Notes: generated from the sequence alone by a model not told the origin. A DNA stretch of 64,000 bases from Acidobacteriaceae bacterium (GCA_003132405.1 PKXQ01000111.1:1-64000), one strand, 5' to 3'; shown: positions 41,531 to 51,325, counted from the first letter of the stretch. Numbers and translations are program-made.

Positions 41531-42475
41531 ATGATCGACGACGAGAAAAATCCGACGACGAACGACCCGCATCCTGGAGACATTACGCGCCGCGACTTTG
41601 GAGCCCTCCTGATGGGTGCTGGCATTGCCGCCTCCGTAGCATCGACTGCGACGGCGGACATTGGCATTGAGATGGTCGAAACCGACGTCGAGATCAAGAC
41701 TCCGGACGGAACTTGCGACGCCGCGTTTATTTATCCTAAATCTCATCCCGAGTCTAATCCCAAGTCTAATCCGACGTCGAAAACTGGAGCCTATCCCGGC
41801 GTGCTGATCTGGCCCGACGCATTCGGCTTACGGCCGTCGATGCGCACTATTGGCAGGAATATTGCCTCCGAGGGATATTCCGTCCTGGTGCCCAATCCGT
41901 TTTATCGCGTGTCCAAAGCGCCTTTCACCGACGCCTCCAAATTCAACTTTCAGAATCCCGACGATATGGCGAAACTGAGGCCGCTGATGGCGTCCGTGAA
42001 CGCGCCCGGGAACGCCGAAAAGGATGCCGCCGCCTACGTCGCATTCCTCGACGCGCAAAAAGAAGTGAACACTGCAAAAAAAATTGGAACCCAAGGCTAC
42101 TGCATGGGAGGTGCGCTGGTGGTGAGGACCGCTGCGACCGTGCCCGACCGCATTGGCGCGGGTGCGTCTTTCCACGGCGGAGGACTGGTGACCGACAAAC
42201 CCGATAGCCCGCATTTGCTCGCGCCGAAAATTAAGGCTCGTATGTATTTTGGGATCGCGGCGAACGACGACACGAAGCAGCCCGATGCCAAGGACAAGCT
42301 GAGGGACGCCTTTGCCGCTGCCCTGGTGCAGACCGAAATCGAAGTCTACCCAGCCCAGCACGGATGGTGCATACCCGATATGCCCATGCGCGATGGCGCG
42401 CCGATCTATGACAAGGTCCAAGCCGAGCGTGCCTGGGGGAAGCTCGTCGCCTTATATAGAGCCACTCTCGCCTAG
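41531..42475 (+). CDS. Tat-exported dienelactone hydrolase family protein
   Basis: The 314-residue alpha/beta hydrolase has a twin-arginine signal (ITRRDFGALLMGAGIAASV, residues ~18-43). The catalytic Cys lies in GTQGYCMGGALVV, the Asp in FGIAANDDTKQP and the His in YPAQHGWCIPD, as in dienelactone hydrolases. A short tract with tandem SHPESNPKSNPTSK repeats (~70-85) looks like a small local expansion in a loop. The substrate is unknown. Confidence 0.9.
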   Translation: MIDDEKNPTTNDPHPGDITRRDFGALLMGAGIAASVASTATADIGIEMVETDVEIKTPDGTCDAAFIYPKSHPESNPKSNPTSKTGAYPGVLIWPDAFGLRPSMRTIGRNIASEGYSVLVPNPFYRVSKAPFTDASKFNFQNPDDMAKLRPLMASVNAPGNAEKDAAAYVAFLDAQKEVNTAKKIGTQGYCMGGALVVRTAATVPDRIGAGASFHGGGLVTDKPDSPHLLAPKIKARMYFGIAANDDTKQPDAKDKLRDAFAAALVQTEIEVYPAQHGWCIPDMPMRDGAPIYDKVQAERAWGKLVALYRATLA

Positions 42476-42599
42476 CCGATAACCGCGTTTGCGCGAGTTT
42501 TTTCCCGTCCTCGTTTACAACGTCGCCGTTTGTAATCTCGCGTCATTTACAATCAAAGATTCTCTCTCGAATTTCCTGGATCGATTGGAAACCATACTC

Positions 42600-44369
42600 A
42601 TGCACCGCTGGTCGCAACTTTTTATTCCTACGCTTCGCGAGGCTCCGGCTGACGCGGAGGTCGCTAGCCACAAGCTTCTCGTCCGCGCTGGGTATATACG
42701 GCAACTAGGCGCGGGGATTTATTCGTTTCTCTTCCTTGGCAATCGCTCCACGCAGAAGATCATGGGGATCGTCCGCGAGGAGATGGACAAGATTGGGCAG
42801 GAGTTTTATCTGCCGGCTTTGAATCCGCGCGAAATTTGGGAGGCTAGCGGGCGCTGGACGACGATGGGCGAAAACATGTTTCGCCTCAAGGACCGCAAGG
42901 GCGCCGATCTTTGTCTCGGCATGACGCACGAAGAGGTCATGACCGACATTGCTCGCAAGGAGCTGCGCAGCTACAAGCAGCTGCCGCAGATCTGGTATCA
43001 GATCCAAACCAAGTTTCGCGACGAGCCTCGTCCTAAGTCGGGGCTGCTGCGGGTGCGGCAGTTCATTATGAAGGACGCGTACTCGTTTGATATCGACGCT
43101 GCGGGGCTCGACGTTTCCTATCTCAAACATTACGACGCATATTGCCGCATCTTCGATCGCTGCGGGTTGAAGTATATGGTGATCGACGCGCACTCCGGCG
43201 CGATGGGCGGATCGCAGTCGCAGGAGTTCATGGTGCGGACTCCGGCGGGCGAGGATCAGGTGGTGAGCTGCGAGAAGTGCAGCTACGCCGCGAATATGGA
43301 AAAGGCCGCGTCGAAGCTGGCTTCGGTCGAAGACCTGGCGACGGAGGGCGATGGCGGGCCGCTGGAGGTGCATACTCCGGGGCAGAAGACGATTGAAGAT
43401 GTGGCGCGCTTTCTCGGCGTATCACAGAAGCACACAATCAAGACCTTGGCGATGGTGATCACCGAAGAAGACGCAAAAACAGGAAAGACTCGCACCCGGC
43501 CCGTCGTGCTGCTGATGCGTGGCGATCACCAAATGAATGAGGCGAAGCTGTCGACGGCGGTCGGAGGGAAGGCGACGCGTCCGATGCAAGAAGATGAGAT
43601 TCGCGAGTTATTCCGCGCGCCCGCGGGATACTTGGGTCCGCTTGGCACGGAGTGGGCTCGCGACCTGAATGATTCGGGCAAGCCGATTCTGCTGGTCGAT
43701 ACGGCGCTCGAAGGCCGCACCAACCTAATCGGCGGCGCTAATAAAGAGAACTATCACGTCAAGCACCTGACCCCGGGGAAGAATTTTCATCCGACCGCCT
43801 ACGTTGATCTGCGCAGCGTGACCGCCGGCGAAGACTGTCCGAATTGCGGCTCGCCGCTGCGCATCGATACGGCGGTCGAGATCGGTCACATTTTCAAGCT
43901 CGGCTACAAGTATTCGGAGTCCATGGGCGCGCGCGTGCTTGACCGCAACGGCAAAGAGGTTGCTCCGATCATGGGCAGTTATGGCATCGGCATCGAGCGC
44001 ATCTTAACCGCGGCGATCGAGCAGAGTAACGATGAGAATGGATTCTGGCTGCCACCTTCGATTGCGCCTTTCGAGGTAGTAGTGGTTTCGACGAACTCGA
44101 AAGACGAGGCGATTCGTGCTGCGTCGGAGGCGATTGCGCGTCAGCTTGAGACCGCAGGCTACGACGTTTTGCTCGATGATCGCGATGAACGGCCGGGTGT
44201 CAAGTTCAAGGATGCCGACTTGGTCGGTATCCCCTTTAGAATCAATGTGGGAAAGAAAGTTACTGAAGATACTGTAGAAGTCGTTCGGCGCTCGACTCTG
44301 CTCAAGGAGGACGTTAAACTTTCTGCCATAAGCGAGTATTTCCGAGGACTGCACCCGTCCGGGCATTAA
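42600..44369 (+). CDS. proS: Prolyl-tRNA synthetase
   Basis: The ATG at 42600 gives 589 residues starting [20 protein letters not shown], which aligns with bacterial-type ProRS. The frame before it is not conserved. Class II motif 2 ([20 protein letters not shown]) and motif 3 ([11 protein letters not shown]) are present. An editing (INS) domain lies between them (~225-400), and an anticodon-binding domain follows ([39 protein letters not shown]). It charges tRNA-Pro in the cytoplasm. Confidence 0.97.
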   Translation: MHRWSQLFIPTLREAPADAEVASHKLLVRAGYIRQLGAGIYSFLFLGNRSTQKIMGIVREEMDKIGQEFYLPALNPREIWEASGRWTTMGENMFRLKDRKGADLCLGMTHEEVMTDIARKELRSYKQLPQIWYQIQTKFRDEPRPKSGLLRVRQFIMKDAYSFDIDAAGLDVSYLKHYDAYCRIFDRCGLKYMVIDAHSGAMGGSQSQEFMVRTPAGEDQVVSCEKCSYAANMEKAASKLASVEDLATEGDGGPLEVHTPGQKTIEDVARFLGVSQKHTIKTLAMVITEEDAKTGKTRTRPVVLLMRGDHQMNEAKLSTAVGGKATRPMQEDEIRELFRAPAGYLGPLGTEWARDLNDSGKPILLVDTALEGRTNLIGGANKENYHVKHLTPGKNFHPTAYVDLRSVTAGEDCPNCGSPLRIDTAVEIGHIFKLGYKYSESMGARVLDRNGKEVAPIMGSYGIGIERILTAAIEQSNDENGFWLPPSIAPFEVVVVSTNSKDEAIRAASEAIARQLETAGYDVLLDDRDERPGVKFKDADLVGIPFRINVGKKVTEDTVEVVRRSTLLKEDVKLSAISEYFRGLHPSGH

Positions 44370-44442
44370 TGGCACGCGGTCTGAGCGCAGAATGAAAAGC
44401 TCGCGGTCGACGTCGCAACCAGCGATTGAGTAATTGTTTCTT

Positions 44443-44799
44443 ATGGCAACATTGAAATTGATCTTCGGCTTCGCCCTTTTCGCGGCGCTGGCGCTGGTGG
44501 GGCTGAAGGTGATTCCGCCGTATTTCGCCAATTACGAGTTTGAAGATTCGATCAAGACCGAAGCTTTGCAGGCGACGTACAGCACGCGCACGGAAGACGA
44601 TATTCGCGAGACCGTGATCAAGCAGGCCCGCAACTACGATATTGCGCTTACTCCAAAGCAGGTGAAAGTGTCGCGAGTGGGCGGTTTTGGCAGTGGCAGC
44701 CTCAACATCGAAGCCGATTATAGCGTTCCGATCGAGCTTCCCGGCTACTCGACTACGCTTGAGTTTCATCCTTCGACGAAGAATAAGGGCGTGTATTAG
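44443..44799 (+). CDS. DUF4845-like membrane-anchored protein
   Basis: From the ATG at 44443 the protein has 118 residues: an N-terminal helix (LKLIFGFALFAALALVGLKV), IPPYFANYEFEDSIKTEALQ, and a beta-rich tail (VSRVGGFGSGSLNIEADYSV). This fits DUF4845-type small exported proteins of unknown role. It starts 73 bases after proS and may share its transcript. An AGCTGA-type repeat directly follows the stop. Confidence 0.65.
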   Translation: MATLKLIFGFALFAALALVGLKVIPPYFANYEFEDSIKTEALQATYSTRTEDDIRETVIKQARNYDIALTPKQVKVSRVGGFGSGSLNIEADYSVPIELPGYSTTLEFHPSTKNKGVY

Positions 44800-44840
44800 A
44801 AGAGCAGCTGGCAGCTCTCAGTTGTCAGCTTTCAGTAAGT
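44800..44840. repeat. AGCTGA-type dispersed repeat between genes
   Basis: GCAGCTGGCAGCTCTCAGTT followed by GTCAGCTTTCAGT, the same style of repeat as the tract inside lhr at 34340-34391. Confidence 0.5.
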
Positions 44841-44903
44841 GTCGGCGACTCGGAACTTTTCTCCTGCGTGTTTTGGCTACACCTCTTCCTACATCATCTC
44901 TGC

Positions 44904-45476
44904 CTACATCAGAAATTTCTTGAGCGGATCCCAGTAATGGCTGTGCCATCCCTGATCTAGGGTGTCGAAGTCGCCTTGGGGAAAGCCGGTGTGGTCGAGT
45001 ACCACTACGGTTCCGGATGGCTGCGTTTTCATGTCGAACTTCACAATGGAGTAGACGCCCTCGTCCCAATGCGTGGGTCGCCATGCCTGCACGATGCGCT
45101 GGTTGGGAATCAGTTCGACGTTGCGGCCAACGACCAATCCTCCGAAAAGGGTGAATGCGCCGCCCGCTTTGGAGTCGATCTCGGCGGCCATTCCAGTGAA
45201 GGCCGCGAACTGTTTCGCGTCGAGCAGCACTTCGTAAATCCGCTGAGGCGTCGCCTTGTAGTCAATCTCCTGGTGAAGAAATGTGCGGTCCTTGTTGGCC
45301 GCCGTGGCCGGCGCTTCTTTCATCGGCGGCGAAGTTTGTGCCCAAAGGGTGGAACGGGCAGCCAAACCGCCTAACATAGCGGCGATGGGGACGAGCGCTT
45401 GGCGGCGCGTTGAGACAGGTGGTACGTCTTTCGTGGATAAATTTACCAGCGTGGCCGAATTTGTTCCATCGCTCAT
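44904..45476 (-). CDS. Tat-exported SRPBCC/AHSA1-like protein
   Basis: The 190-residue product has a twin-arginine-like signal (VSTRRQALVPIAAMLGGLAA, residues ~21-45) and a START-like domain (~68-188): FLHQEIDYKATPQRIYEVLL, KAGGAFTLFGGLVVGRNVEL and IVQAWRPTHWDEGVYSIVKF, ending GWHSHYWDPLKKFL. SRPBCC domains bind hydrophobic ligands. Export through Tat is less usual for the AHSA1 branch. A decayed regulator gene lies upstream on the same strand. Confidence 0.85.
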   Translation of the reverse strand: MSDGTNSATLVNLSTKDVPPVSTRRQALVPIAAMLGGLAARSTLWAQTSPPMKEAPATAANKDRTFLHQEIDYKATPQRIYEVLLDAKQFAAFTGMAAEIDSKAGGAFTLFGGLVVGRNVELIPNQRIVQAWRPTHWDEGVYSIVKFDMKTQPSGTVVVLDHTGFPQGDFDTLDQGWHSHYWDPLKKFLM

Positions 45477-46038
45477 GATTCGCCTCCTTGGATGGTTTGT
45501 GGTACTCAGTTATGCCCGTTGCTCGACTCCGAGATAACTCAAGAAAGAGCGCAGCAGCTCGCGCTTGAGGGCTGGGTCATCTTTTGGAATCACCGCCTGC
45601 CAGTTCTTCAGATCGTGATCTACGAGGATTAATTCTACGAGCGTACTGGTCAGCATGATCACTGCGAATGACACCGCTGTTTTCGGATCCGAGTGCTTGA
45701 TCTCTTTTCGATGGATCAGAAACAGCTCGACCAGCTATTTGAAAGTACGCATCTCTTGCCTGACCACTCTCTTATAGTTTTTATGGGAAACCCAGGCAAG
45801 AACCCTTTTTGATCGGGAGCCTGCCCAGAGCGCAGTCAAAGGGTGCCCTCGGCGGTCATGACTCTTCTCCGCCTACCGAACCATCCACGTAAGTCCCTCA
45901 ACCACACCCCGTCCATCCTTTGACACGCATCCAATGGTAGTAAGGGCCTTTCGGTGATTTAGAATCGATTTAGAATCAATGACAACGCCACTTCGTCTGT
46001 TACGGGCTGAGAATTGCTCTCAAGCATGAAGCACAGTT
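45477..46038. other. Intergenic region with a decayed regulator
   Basis: This region includes the TetR-like remnant at 45510-45830. The remaining ~200 bases before the PBP gene hold a small direct repeat (GATTTAGAATC twice, ~45956-45978) and probably the PBP promoter, which I cannot place. Confidence 0.5.
45510..45830 (-). pseudogene. Remnant of a TetR-like regulator, C-terminal part
   Basis: A minus-strand frame reads KRVLAWVSHKNYKRVVRQEM, RTFK, then TAG, then LVELFLIHRKEIKHSDPKTA, VSFAVIMLTSTLVELILVDH and DLKNWQAVIPKDDPALKREL before a stop at 45510. The part after the TAG resembles the ligand-binding C-terminus of TetR regulators. No helix-turn-helix is found upstream. The TAG is one base from CAG (Gln). 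The likeness is from memory of the family and only moderate. Confidence 0.45.
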
Positions 46039-46044
46039 GTGTCC

Positions 46045-48681
46045 ATGGCTATTAAGCTGAAAATCCCGTCATCCCGAGGCGCCAACCAGCGGGGAAGAGG
46101 CCGCGGAAACCGCCTGCTGGCGAACGATCCGCTGGTGCGCATTGCCCTGCTTTGTTTTCTCTGCGTATCGATGCTCGTGGTCGGCGTTTTCGTCTTCTGG
46201 TATGTGAAGTACGACCACATAATCGAGCAGCGTTTTCGCAGTCCGGTGTTCGCCGCTTCAGCGAAGATTTTTGCCGCTCCGCAAGTGGTCAGAGTCGGAT
46301 CGAAGGCCACCGTCGCTAAGATTGCGGCCGAGCTACGCCATGCGGGCTACTCCGAAAAGGCCGACGAATCGCCGCTCGGCAGCTATCACGTCAAACCGGG
46401 CTCGATTGAAGTGCAGCCCGGGCCCGCGTCGTATCACAGTCCGGAGCCGGCGACGATCACGGTCGCCGATGGCGCGGTCACGAACATCAACAGCCGCGTC
46501 TCTGGCGAGCTCGCGGCCTATGAACTCGAGCCCCAGATGCTCACGTCGCTGTTCGACGCCGAACAGCGCTCCAAACGGCAATTGGTGAAGTACGACCAGA
46601 TCCCCAAGGTCATGGTCGACGCGGTTACCTCAATCGAAGACCGCCGATTCTTTCAGCACAACGGAGTTAACTTCCTGCGGCTGGCCGAAGCCGCCTGGAT
46701 AGATTTCACGCACCAGCGTCATCAGCAGGGCGGATCGACGATCACCATGCAGCTTTCGCGGGCATTCTTTTTGAGTCCGGAGAAAACCTTCAAGCGCAAG
46801 ATGATCGAAATGCTGATTGCGGTCGAGCTGGAGCAGAAATTTTCCAAGCAGCAAATTTTTGAGTTCTATGCTAACCGCGTTGATCTCGGTCAGCGCGGAT
46901 CGTTCACCATCTCCGGGCTGGCCGAAGGCTCACGCTCCTATTTCAACAAAGACCTCAAAGATGTCACCCTGCCGGAAGCCGCGCTGCTCGCTGGATTGAT
47001 CCAGGCGCCGAGCTATCTGTCGCCGTATCGCCATCCTGAGCGCGCGCTTGAACGGCGCAACACTGTGATCGAGGCGATGGTCGATACGCACGACATTACT
47101 CGCGAACAAGCCGATAAAGCGAAGGCGACTCCGCTGAAGCTTGCTCCTCCGAACGTGGAGGCGAGCGATGCGCCGTACTTCGTCGACATGGTGCGCGACA
47201 CTGTCGTCGGCAAACTGAACGAACACGAACTCAACGAGCAGGAGTATCGCATCTACACCACGCTCGATCCTGATCTGCAGCAGGTGGCGGCGCAGGCGGT
47301 CGAAACCGGCATCAAGCTGGTCGACGACCAAGTGACGAAGATGCGCACGCACAAGAAGAAAATCGGCAAGAATAAGTTTGAAACGACCGTCACGCCAGGT
47401 CCGCAGGCGCAGGTGGCGCTGGTCGCGATGGACCCGCACACCGGCGAAATCAAGGCGCTCGTCGGCGGACGAAACTACGGCATGAGCCAATTGAATCACG
47501 CGCTCGCCAAGCGGCCAACCGGCTCCATCTTTAAACCGTTTGTCTATGCGGCGGCCTTGAACACGGCGCTGGACGGCTCGACTAACGTGATCACGCCGGC
47601 GTCTACGGTCACCGATCAACCGTCGACTTTCTCCTATGGCGATCAGATCTATGAGCCGCGCAATTATAAAGAGGAGTATCACGGCGACGTCACGCTGCGC
47701 TACGCGCTGGCGCTGTCGCTGAATAACGCGACCGTGAAAGTGGCCGAAGAAGTCGGCTACGACAAGGTGGCCGACCTGGCGAAATCCGCCGGAATCGTCT
47801 CGGTCAAAGCGACCCCGGCAATGGCGCTCGGCGCCTACGACGCGACGCCTGTCGATATGACGGCCGCTTATACGACTTTTGCCAATGGCGGTCTGCGGCT
47901 TTCGCCGGTGTTCGTCAATTCGGTGCGCAATAACTCGGGCGACGTCATCATGAATTTTGGCACCACGAAGGCGCAGGTGCTGGATCCTCGTGTTGCCTTC
48001 GTTATGACCAACATGCTCGAAGGCGTGATCAATTTCGGCACCGCCTATAACGTGCGCAGCCGCGGATTTACCGCTCCGGCTGCGGGCAAGACTGGCACTT
48101 CGCACGATGGCTGGTTCGCCGGCTACACCAGCAATCTGCTCTGCATCATATGGGTTGGATATGACGATTACAGCGACATTCGCCTGAGCGGCGCGCAAAC
48201 GGCGGCTCCGATATGGGCGGAGTTCATGAAGAAGGCCGTGGCATTGCCCCAATATGACGATGTAAAGCCCTTCACCCAGCCGCAAGGTGTGATCGATGTG
48301 CAACTCGATAAGATCACCAACCGCCTGGCGACGCCAGCTTGCCCCGACGATTACACGATCGCCTTCGTCGCCGGCACCGAACCGCACGACACTTGCGACC
48401 AGAGCACCGGGATAAAAGGCTTCTTTTCGCGTGTCTTCGGCGGAAATTCGGAGAAGGCGCTGCCGCCGCCGGGCACTGCCGGGAACCCAGCGACCGCCTC
48501 TGGTGTCCAACCATCTACAGAGGACGAGACTCAGAAAAAGAAGAGTCTCTTCGGCAAGATTGTGGGCGTGTTCCGGGGAGACAGCGCCTCTTCGGACAAG
48601 GATAAGGATAAGGATGATAAGAGTGACAAACCAGCGCCCGCGCCGTCTAAGGCCGGTGATAGTGGCCTGCCGCCGCAATAG
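46045..48681 (+). CDS. Class A penicillin-binding protein (bifunctional, PBP1b-like)
   Basis: About 878 residues: cytoplasmic basic N-terminus, one helix (IALLCFLCVSMLVVGVFVFW), a UB2H-like segment (~60-160) and a GT51 transglycosylase (~185-360; SIEDRRFFQHNGVNFLRLAE, GGSTITMQLSRAFFLSPEKT). The transpeptidase domain (~450-745) has Ser-x-x-Lys in PTGSIFKPFVYA, SLNNATVK and GKTGTSHDG. A Lys/Asp-rich disordered tail follows (~770-878). It polymerises and cross-links peptidoglycan. The first possible start is GTG at 46039. The ATG at 46045 is preferred. Confidence 0.95.
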   Translation: MAIKLKIPSSRGANQRGRGRGNRLLANDPLVRIALLCFLCVSMLVVGVFVFWYVKYDHIIEQRFRSPVFAASAKIFAAPQVVRVGSKATVAKIAAELRHAGYSEKADESPLGSYHVKPGSIEVQPGPASYHSPEPATITVADGAVTNINSRVSGELAAYELEPQMLTSLFDAEQRSKRQLVKYDQIPKVMVDAVTSIEDRRFFQHNGVNFLRLAEAAWIDFTHQRHQQGGSTITMQLSRAFFLSPEKTFKRKMIEMLIAVELEQKFSKQQIFEFYANRVDLGQRGSFTISGLAEGSRSYFNKDLKDVTLPEAALLAGLIQAPSYLSPYRHPERALERRNTVIEAMVDTHDITREQADKAKATPLKLAPPNVEASDAPYFVDMVRDTVVGKLNEHELNEQEYRIYTTLDPDLQQVAAQAVETGIKLVDDQVTKMRTHKKKIGKNKFETTVTPGPQAQVALVAMDPHTGEIKALVGGRNYGMSQLNHALAKRPTGSIFKPFVYAAALNTALDGSTNVITPASTVTDQPSTFSYGDQIYEPRNYKEEYHGDVTLRYALALSLNNATVKVAEEVGYDKVADLAKSAGIVSVKATPAMALGAYDATPVDMTAAYTTFANGGLRLSPVFVNSVRNNSGDVIMNFGTTKAQVLDPRVAFVMTNMLEGVINFGTAYNVRSRGFTAPAAGKTGTSHDGWFAGYTSNLLCIIWVGYDDYSDIRLSGAQTAAPIWAEFMKKAVALPQYDDVKPFTQPQGVIDVQLDKITNRLATPACPDDYTIAFVAGTEPHDTCDQSTGIKGFFSRVFGGNSEKALPPPGTAGNPATASGVQPSTEDETQKKKSLFGKIVGVFRGDSASSDKDKDKDDKSDKPAPAPSKAGDSGLPPQ

Positions 48682-48770
48682 TGGGATGGGCAGACCCTCT
48701 ATTTTCGCGGCCTCAAACGTGCAGCCTAATTTTTAGCGCCCGCTGAGTGGGTAGTGGGCAACTTGCAAGA

Positions 48771-48867
48771 TCCTTAACCATCAAGTTCACGAAGTTACAC
48801 TAAGAAAACGAAGCAACCAATTGAGACCAAAAGCCTTCGTGATATTGTGTGTCCTTTGTGGTTAGGG
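48771..48867. repeat. Imperfect inverted repeat of the 'TTAACCAC-AAGG-CACGAAG' kind
   Basis: The left arm (48771-48803) contains CCTTAACCATCAAGTTCACG. The right arm (48834-48867), read in reverse, gives CCTAACCACAAAGGACACAC and ends CACGAAGG. The arms are alike but not identical. This resembles short AT-poor dispersed elements often seen between genes in this phylum. Confidence 0.4.
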
Positions 48868-48952
48868 TTTTCGGAGTCGGTTCGCCAAGCTGCGTCCCGC
48901 TCTGAAATGCCCTGAATCTCTGTAGATTTGTAGGTTCGGCCGGGGGTGGGAT

Positions 48953-49762
48953 ATGTTTTCCTGGATCCGCGTCAGCTCTCTCGTAGTTCCTCTCGCTTTT
49001 CTTCTCGTCGTCCCAGTTCACGCTCAGAGCTCGGAACAGCTCGAAGTTGGCCCTCCGCCGCTGCATAGGGTTGAGCCTCCGCCTGCGCAGGCCTCGCCTG
49101 CTGAACTGGAGAGCCGTGGCGACGAACTGCGCACCGAGAAAAACTATCTCGATGCCGTCGACTACTACGAGGCCGCGCTTCGACACGCGTCGGGGAACGC
49201 GACTCTCATCAATAAGATCGGTATCTGCCAGTTGATGATGCAGCACTATAAACTGGCCCGAAAGAGTTTCGAGCACGCCATCCGCGCCGATCGCAACCAT
49301 GCCGACGCTTACAACAATCTCGGCGTCACTTACTACGCCGTCCACAACTACAACGCCGCCATTAAGCAATACGAGAAAGCGGTCGCGCTGAAGAATGACG
49401 CTGCCTCGTTCTATAGCAACATGGGCACGGCGTATTTCGGCAAGAAGGAGTTCGAGAAGGCGATCCGATGTTATGAAAATGCGGTAGAGCTTGATCCCGA
49501 GATCTTCGAACACAGCTCGCACGCCGGGCTCCAGGCAAAACTTCCATCGCCGGAAGACCGCGCTCACTATGATTACGTTCTCGCCAAGCTGTTCGCCAGA
49601 ACGGGCGAAACCGACCGCTCGCTGCACTATCTGAAGAAGGCCATGGAAGAGGGTTACGCGGGCATCAAGTCCGTCTATAAAGACAACGAGTTCTCGACCT
49701 TGCGCAAGGATCCGCGCTTCACCGAGTTGATGGCCGCGAAGACGCTTGCCATCTCCGATTAA
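48953..49762 (+). CDS. Exported TPR protein
   Basis: The 269-residue product has a signal peptide (SLVVPLAFLLVVPVHAQ) and at least four tetratricopeptide repeats (~50-185): ESRGDELRTEKNYLDAVDYY, INKIGICQLMMQHYKLARKS, AYNNLGVTYYAVHNYNAAIK and FYSNMGTAYFGKKEFEKAIR. A helical C-terminal part follows. It is probably a periplasmic scaffold. Its partner is unknown. Confidence 0.88.
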   Translation: MFSWIRVSSLVVPLAFLLVVPVHAQSSEQLEVGPPPLHRVEPPPAQASPAELESRGDELRTEKNYLDAVDYYEAALRHASGNATLINKIGICQLMMQHYKLARKSFEHAIRADRNHADAYNNLGVTYYAVHNYNAAIKQYEKAVALKNDAASFYSNMGTAYFGKKEFEKAIRCYENAVELDPEIFEHSSHAGLQAKLPSPEDRAHYDYVLAKLFARTGETDRSLHYLKKAMEEGYAGIKSVYKDNEFSTLRKDPRFTELMAAKTLAISD

Positions 49763-49888
49763 GTGGCGGGCGGCGAATGAGTTACAAAAAAAGTAGAAAT
49801 TTTCTAGCGCCCCGCGAAACTTTCGCCGCGCCGGCGGGTTTGAGGCTGCATTGCTCCTGAAAACGACAGGGTGAGTAAGGAGAACGAC

Positions 49889-49940
49889 CGCCCACCGGCT
49901 GCCAAACCCGAGCACGCCCCAAACCGGCCGCCGGTGGGCG
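49889..49940. terminator. Long perfect-stem hairpin between convergent genes
   Basis: CGCCCACCGGC (49889-49899) pairs perfectly with GCCGGTGGGCG (49930-49940) across a 30-base loop. It sits between the TPR gene and the KdsC-like gene, which converge. There is no U-tract, so it may be a repeat and not a classical terminator. Confidence 0.35.
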
Positions 49941-49972
49941 ATTTCAGCCGACCTTGACCCTTGGCTGATCGC

Positions 49973-50593
49973 TCAGCCTTTCGCAATGTAATCCTCGACT
50001 GCCTGCTTCCACTTACCTTGCGCCTTCAGGATGTACTCGACCGCATCGCGCGCGGCACCGTCGCCGCCGCCGTGCGGCGTAATCCAGCGTGCTTCAGCTT
50101 TGACCTCAGCGCGGGCATTCTTCACTGCGATGGCCAGCCCGCACATGCGCATCGCCGGTAGATCAATCACGTCATCGCCCACGAAAGCGGCCTCGGCGGC
50201 GGTGATTCCGTCTTTTTTAAAAATCTCGGCCAACACTCCTGCCTTATCCTGCACGCCCTGGTGGATGTGATCCATCTTCAACGCGTGCGCGCGCAGGGCG
50301 ACCGTCTCGGACACGCGCTTAGTGATGATCCCAGTTTTAATCCCCGCCTGCCGCGCCAGTGAAATGGCAGTGCCATCATGCGCGTGGAAGCCCTTGGCTT
50401 CGATCATGCTGATGGTGTGACCTTCTTGTCGCGAAAAGCCCGGAGCAGAGCGCTCCAACGCACTCGGCTGCGCGGCTTGCGAGGTGCCGGGCGCGGGGAA
50501 AATCCATATCGTGCCATCGGTAAGCACGCCGTCGACGTCAAAGAGAATCAGTTTGATTTTGCGGGCGCGGGCGGTGGCGGACGGTTTAGGCAT
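49973..50593 (-). CDS. KdsC-like HAD phosphatase
   Basis: The 206-residue protein carries the HAD motifs of the KDO-8-phosphate phosphatase group: ILFDVDGVLTDGTIW, the Thr/Lys region GIITKRVSETVALRA and FVGDDVIDLPAMRMCGLAIA. It would release phosphate from 3-deoxy-octulosonate-8-phosphate for lipopolysaccharide core. A ~25-residue insert after the first motif (PAPGTSQAAQPSALERSAPG) lengthens the cap loop relative to KdsC. No other kds gene is next to it. Confidence 0.85.
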   Translation of the reverse strand: MPKPSATARARKIKLILFDVDGVLTDGTIWIFPAPGTSQAAQPSALERSAPGFSRQEGHTISMIEAKGFHAHDGTAISLARQAGIKTGIITKRVSETVALRAHALKMDHIHQGVQDKAGVLAEIFKKDGITAAEAAFVGDDVIDLPAMRMCGLAIAVKNARAEVKAEARWITPHGGGDGAARDAVEYILKAQGKWKQAVEDYIAKG

Positions 50594-50671
50594 TGGCGAG
50601 ATTTTAGCAGGCGCCTGGATATCGCTCGTTATTTCTCTATCCGATGCTCACGCTCACGGGCTTTGACTAGC

Positions 50672-50890
50672 TCACGCCGACCGCCGATCATCCTCCTCCG
50701 TATCGTCTTCAATCCCCGGAGCGCGGGGCTGCACCGAGGGATCGCCTTGATATTCCTCTGCGTTCCCGGGCGAGCGGCGATGGCCCTCGGAGCCATGCTT
50801 TTCCTCTTCGCTGAAGGGGTTGTTTTCTTTCTTGCGGCTGGGTTGTTCCTGATCCTCGGGTGGCTGGGATGCATTATTTTCGTTAGCCAT
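50672..50890 (-). CDS. Small disordered hydrophilic protein
   Basis: The 72 residues are almost wholly polar (NENNASQPPEDQEQPSRKKE, NNPFSEEEKHGSEGHRR, IEDDTEEDDRRSA), with no predicted fold. An AAGGAG site lies eight bases before the ATG, which supports translation. A loosely similar but frameshifted sequence occurs at 38266-38440. The role is unknown. Confidence 0.6.
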   Translation of the reverse strand: MANENNASQPPEDQEQPSRKKENNPFSEEEKHGSEGHRRSPGNAEEYQGDPSVQPRAPGIEDDTEEDDRRSA

Positions 50891-51008
50891 CGTTAACTCT
50901 CCTTCGACAGAAGCTAGTTACAGCCGCTCACTGCGGCTGTTATCAGATGAGAGTTTTCGAGACAAGGGATGTCTCGAATGCGTCGAAGTTTCGCAGCGCG
51001 CGAGAGCG

Positions 51009-51218
51009 TCAGGCGGCCAGGCGCTGAAGCAGCGTCTTGCCCAGTTTTTGCGCTTCGCCGAAAAATTTCTGGTATTCCAGGAAAATCCGGTTGAGCTCGA
51101 GCGACTGATCGGCGCTCAGCTTCCGCCGCAACATCATGTCGCGCACGTGCACAGGATTGGGCAGGGTCGCTTCTTCGGCAAGCTCTTCGAGGGCGGTCGA
51201 TGGATTGTAGTGATACAT
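51009..51218 (-). CDS. Small conserved-looking helical protein
   Basis: A 69-residue soluble protein: YHYNPSTALEELAEEATLPN, then VHVRDMMLRRKLSADQSLEL and IFLEYQKFFGEAQKLGKTLL. It is mostly amphipathic helix, with no Cys and no membrane segment. No family is recognised. Length, composition and clean start make it a likely gene. Confidence 0.55.
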   Translation of the reverse strand: MYHYNPSTALEELAEEATLPNPVHVRDMMLRRKLSADQSLELNRIFLEYQKFFGEAQKLGKTLLQRLAA

Positions 51219-51325
51219 AAGTACATTCTAGTGCGACTGGCGGAATTTCTCAGCAGCTCTTGGATGTGGCCGCAGTCAGGTTTGCGACCATTACGAGTAA
51301 AAGCACTTACCACCAGTTCCGCCGT

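Noticed and set aside
46930..48678. 582-codon open frame antisense to the PBP gene
   Set aside because: It is Arg/His/Asp-rich with no family motif, and the plus strand carries a fully motif-supported PBP.
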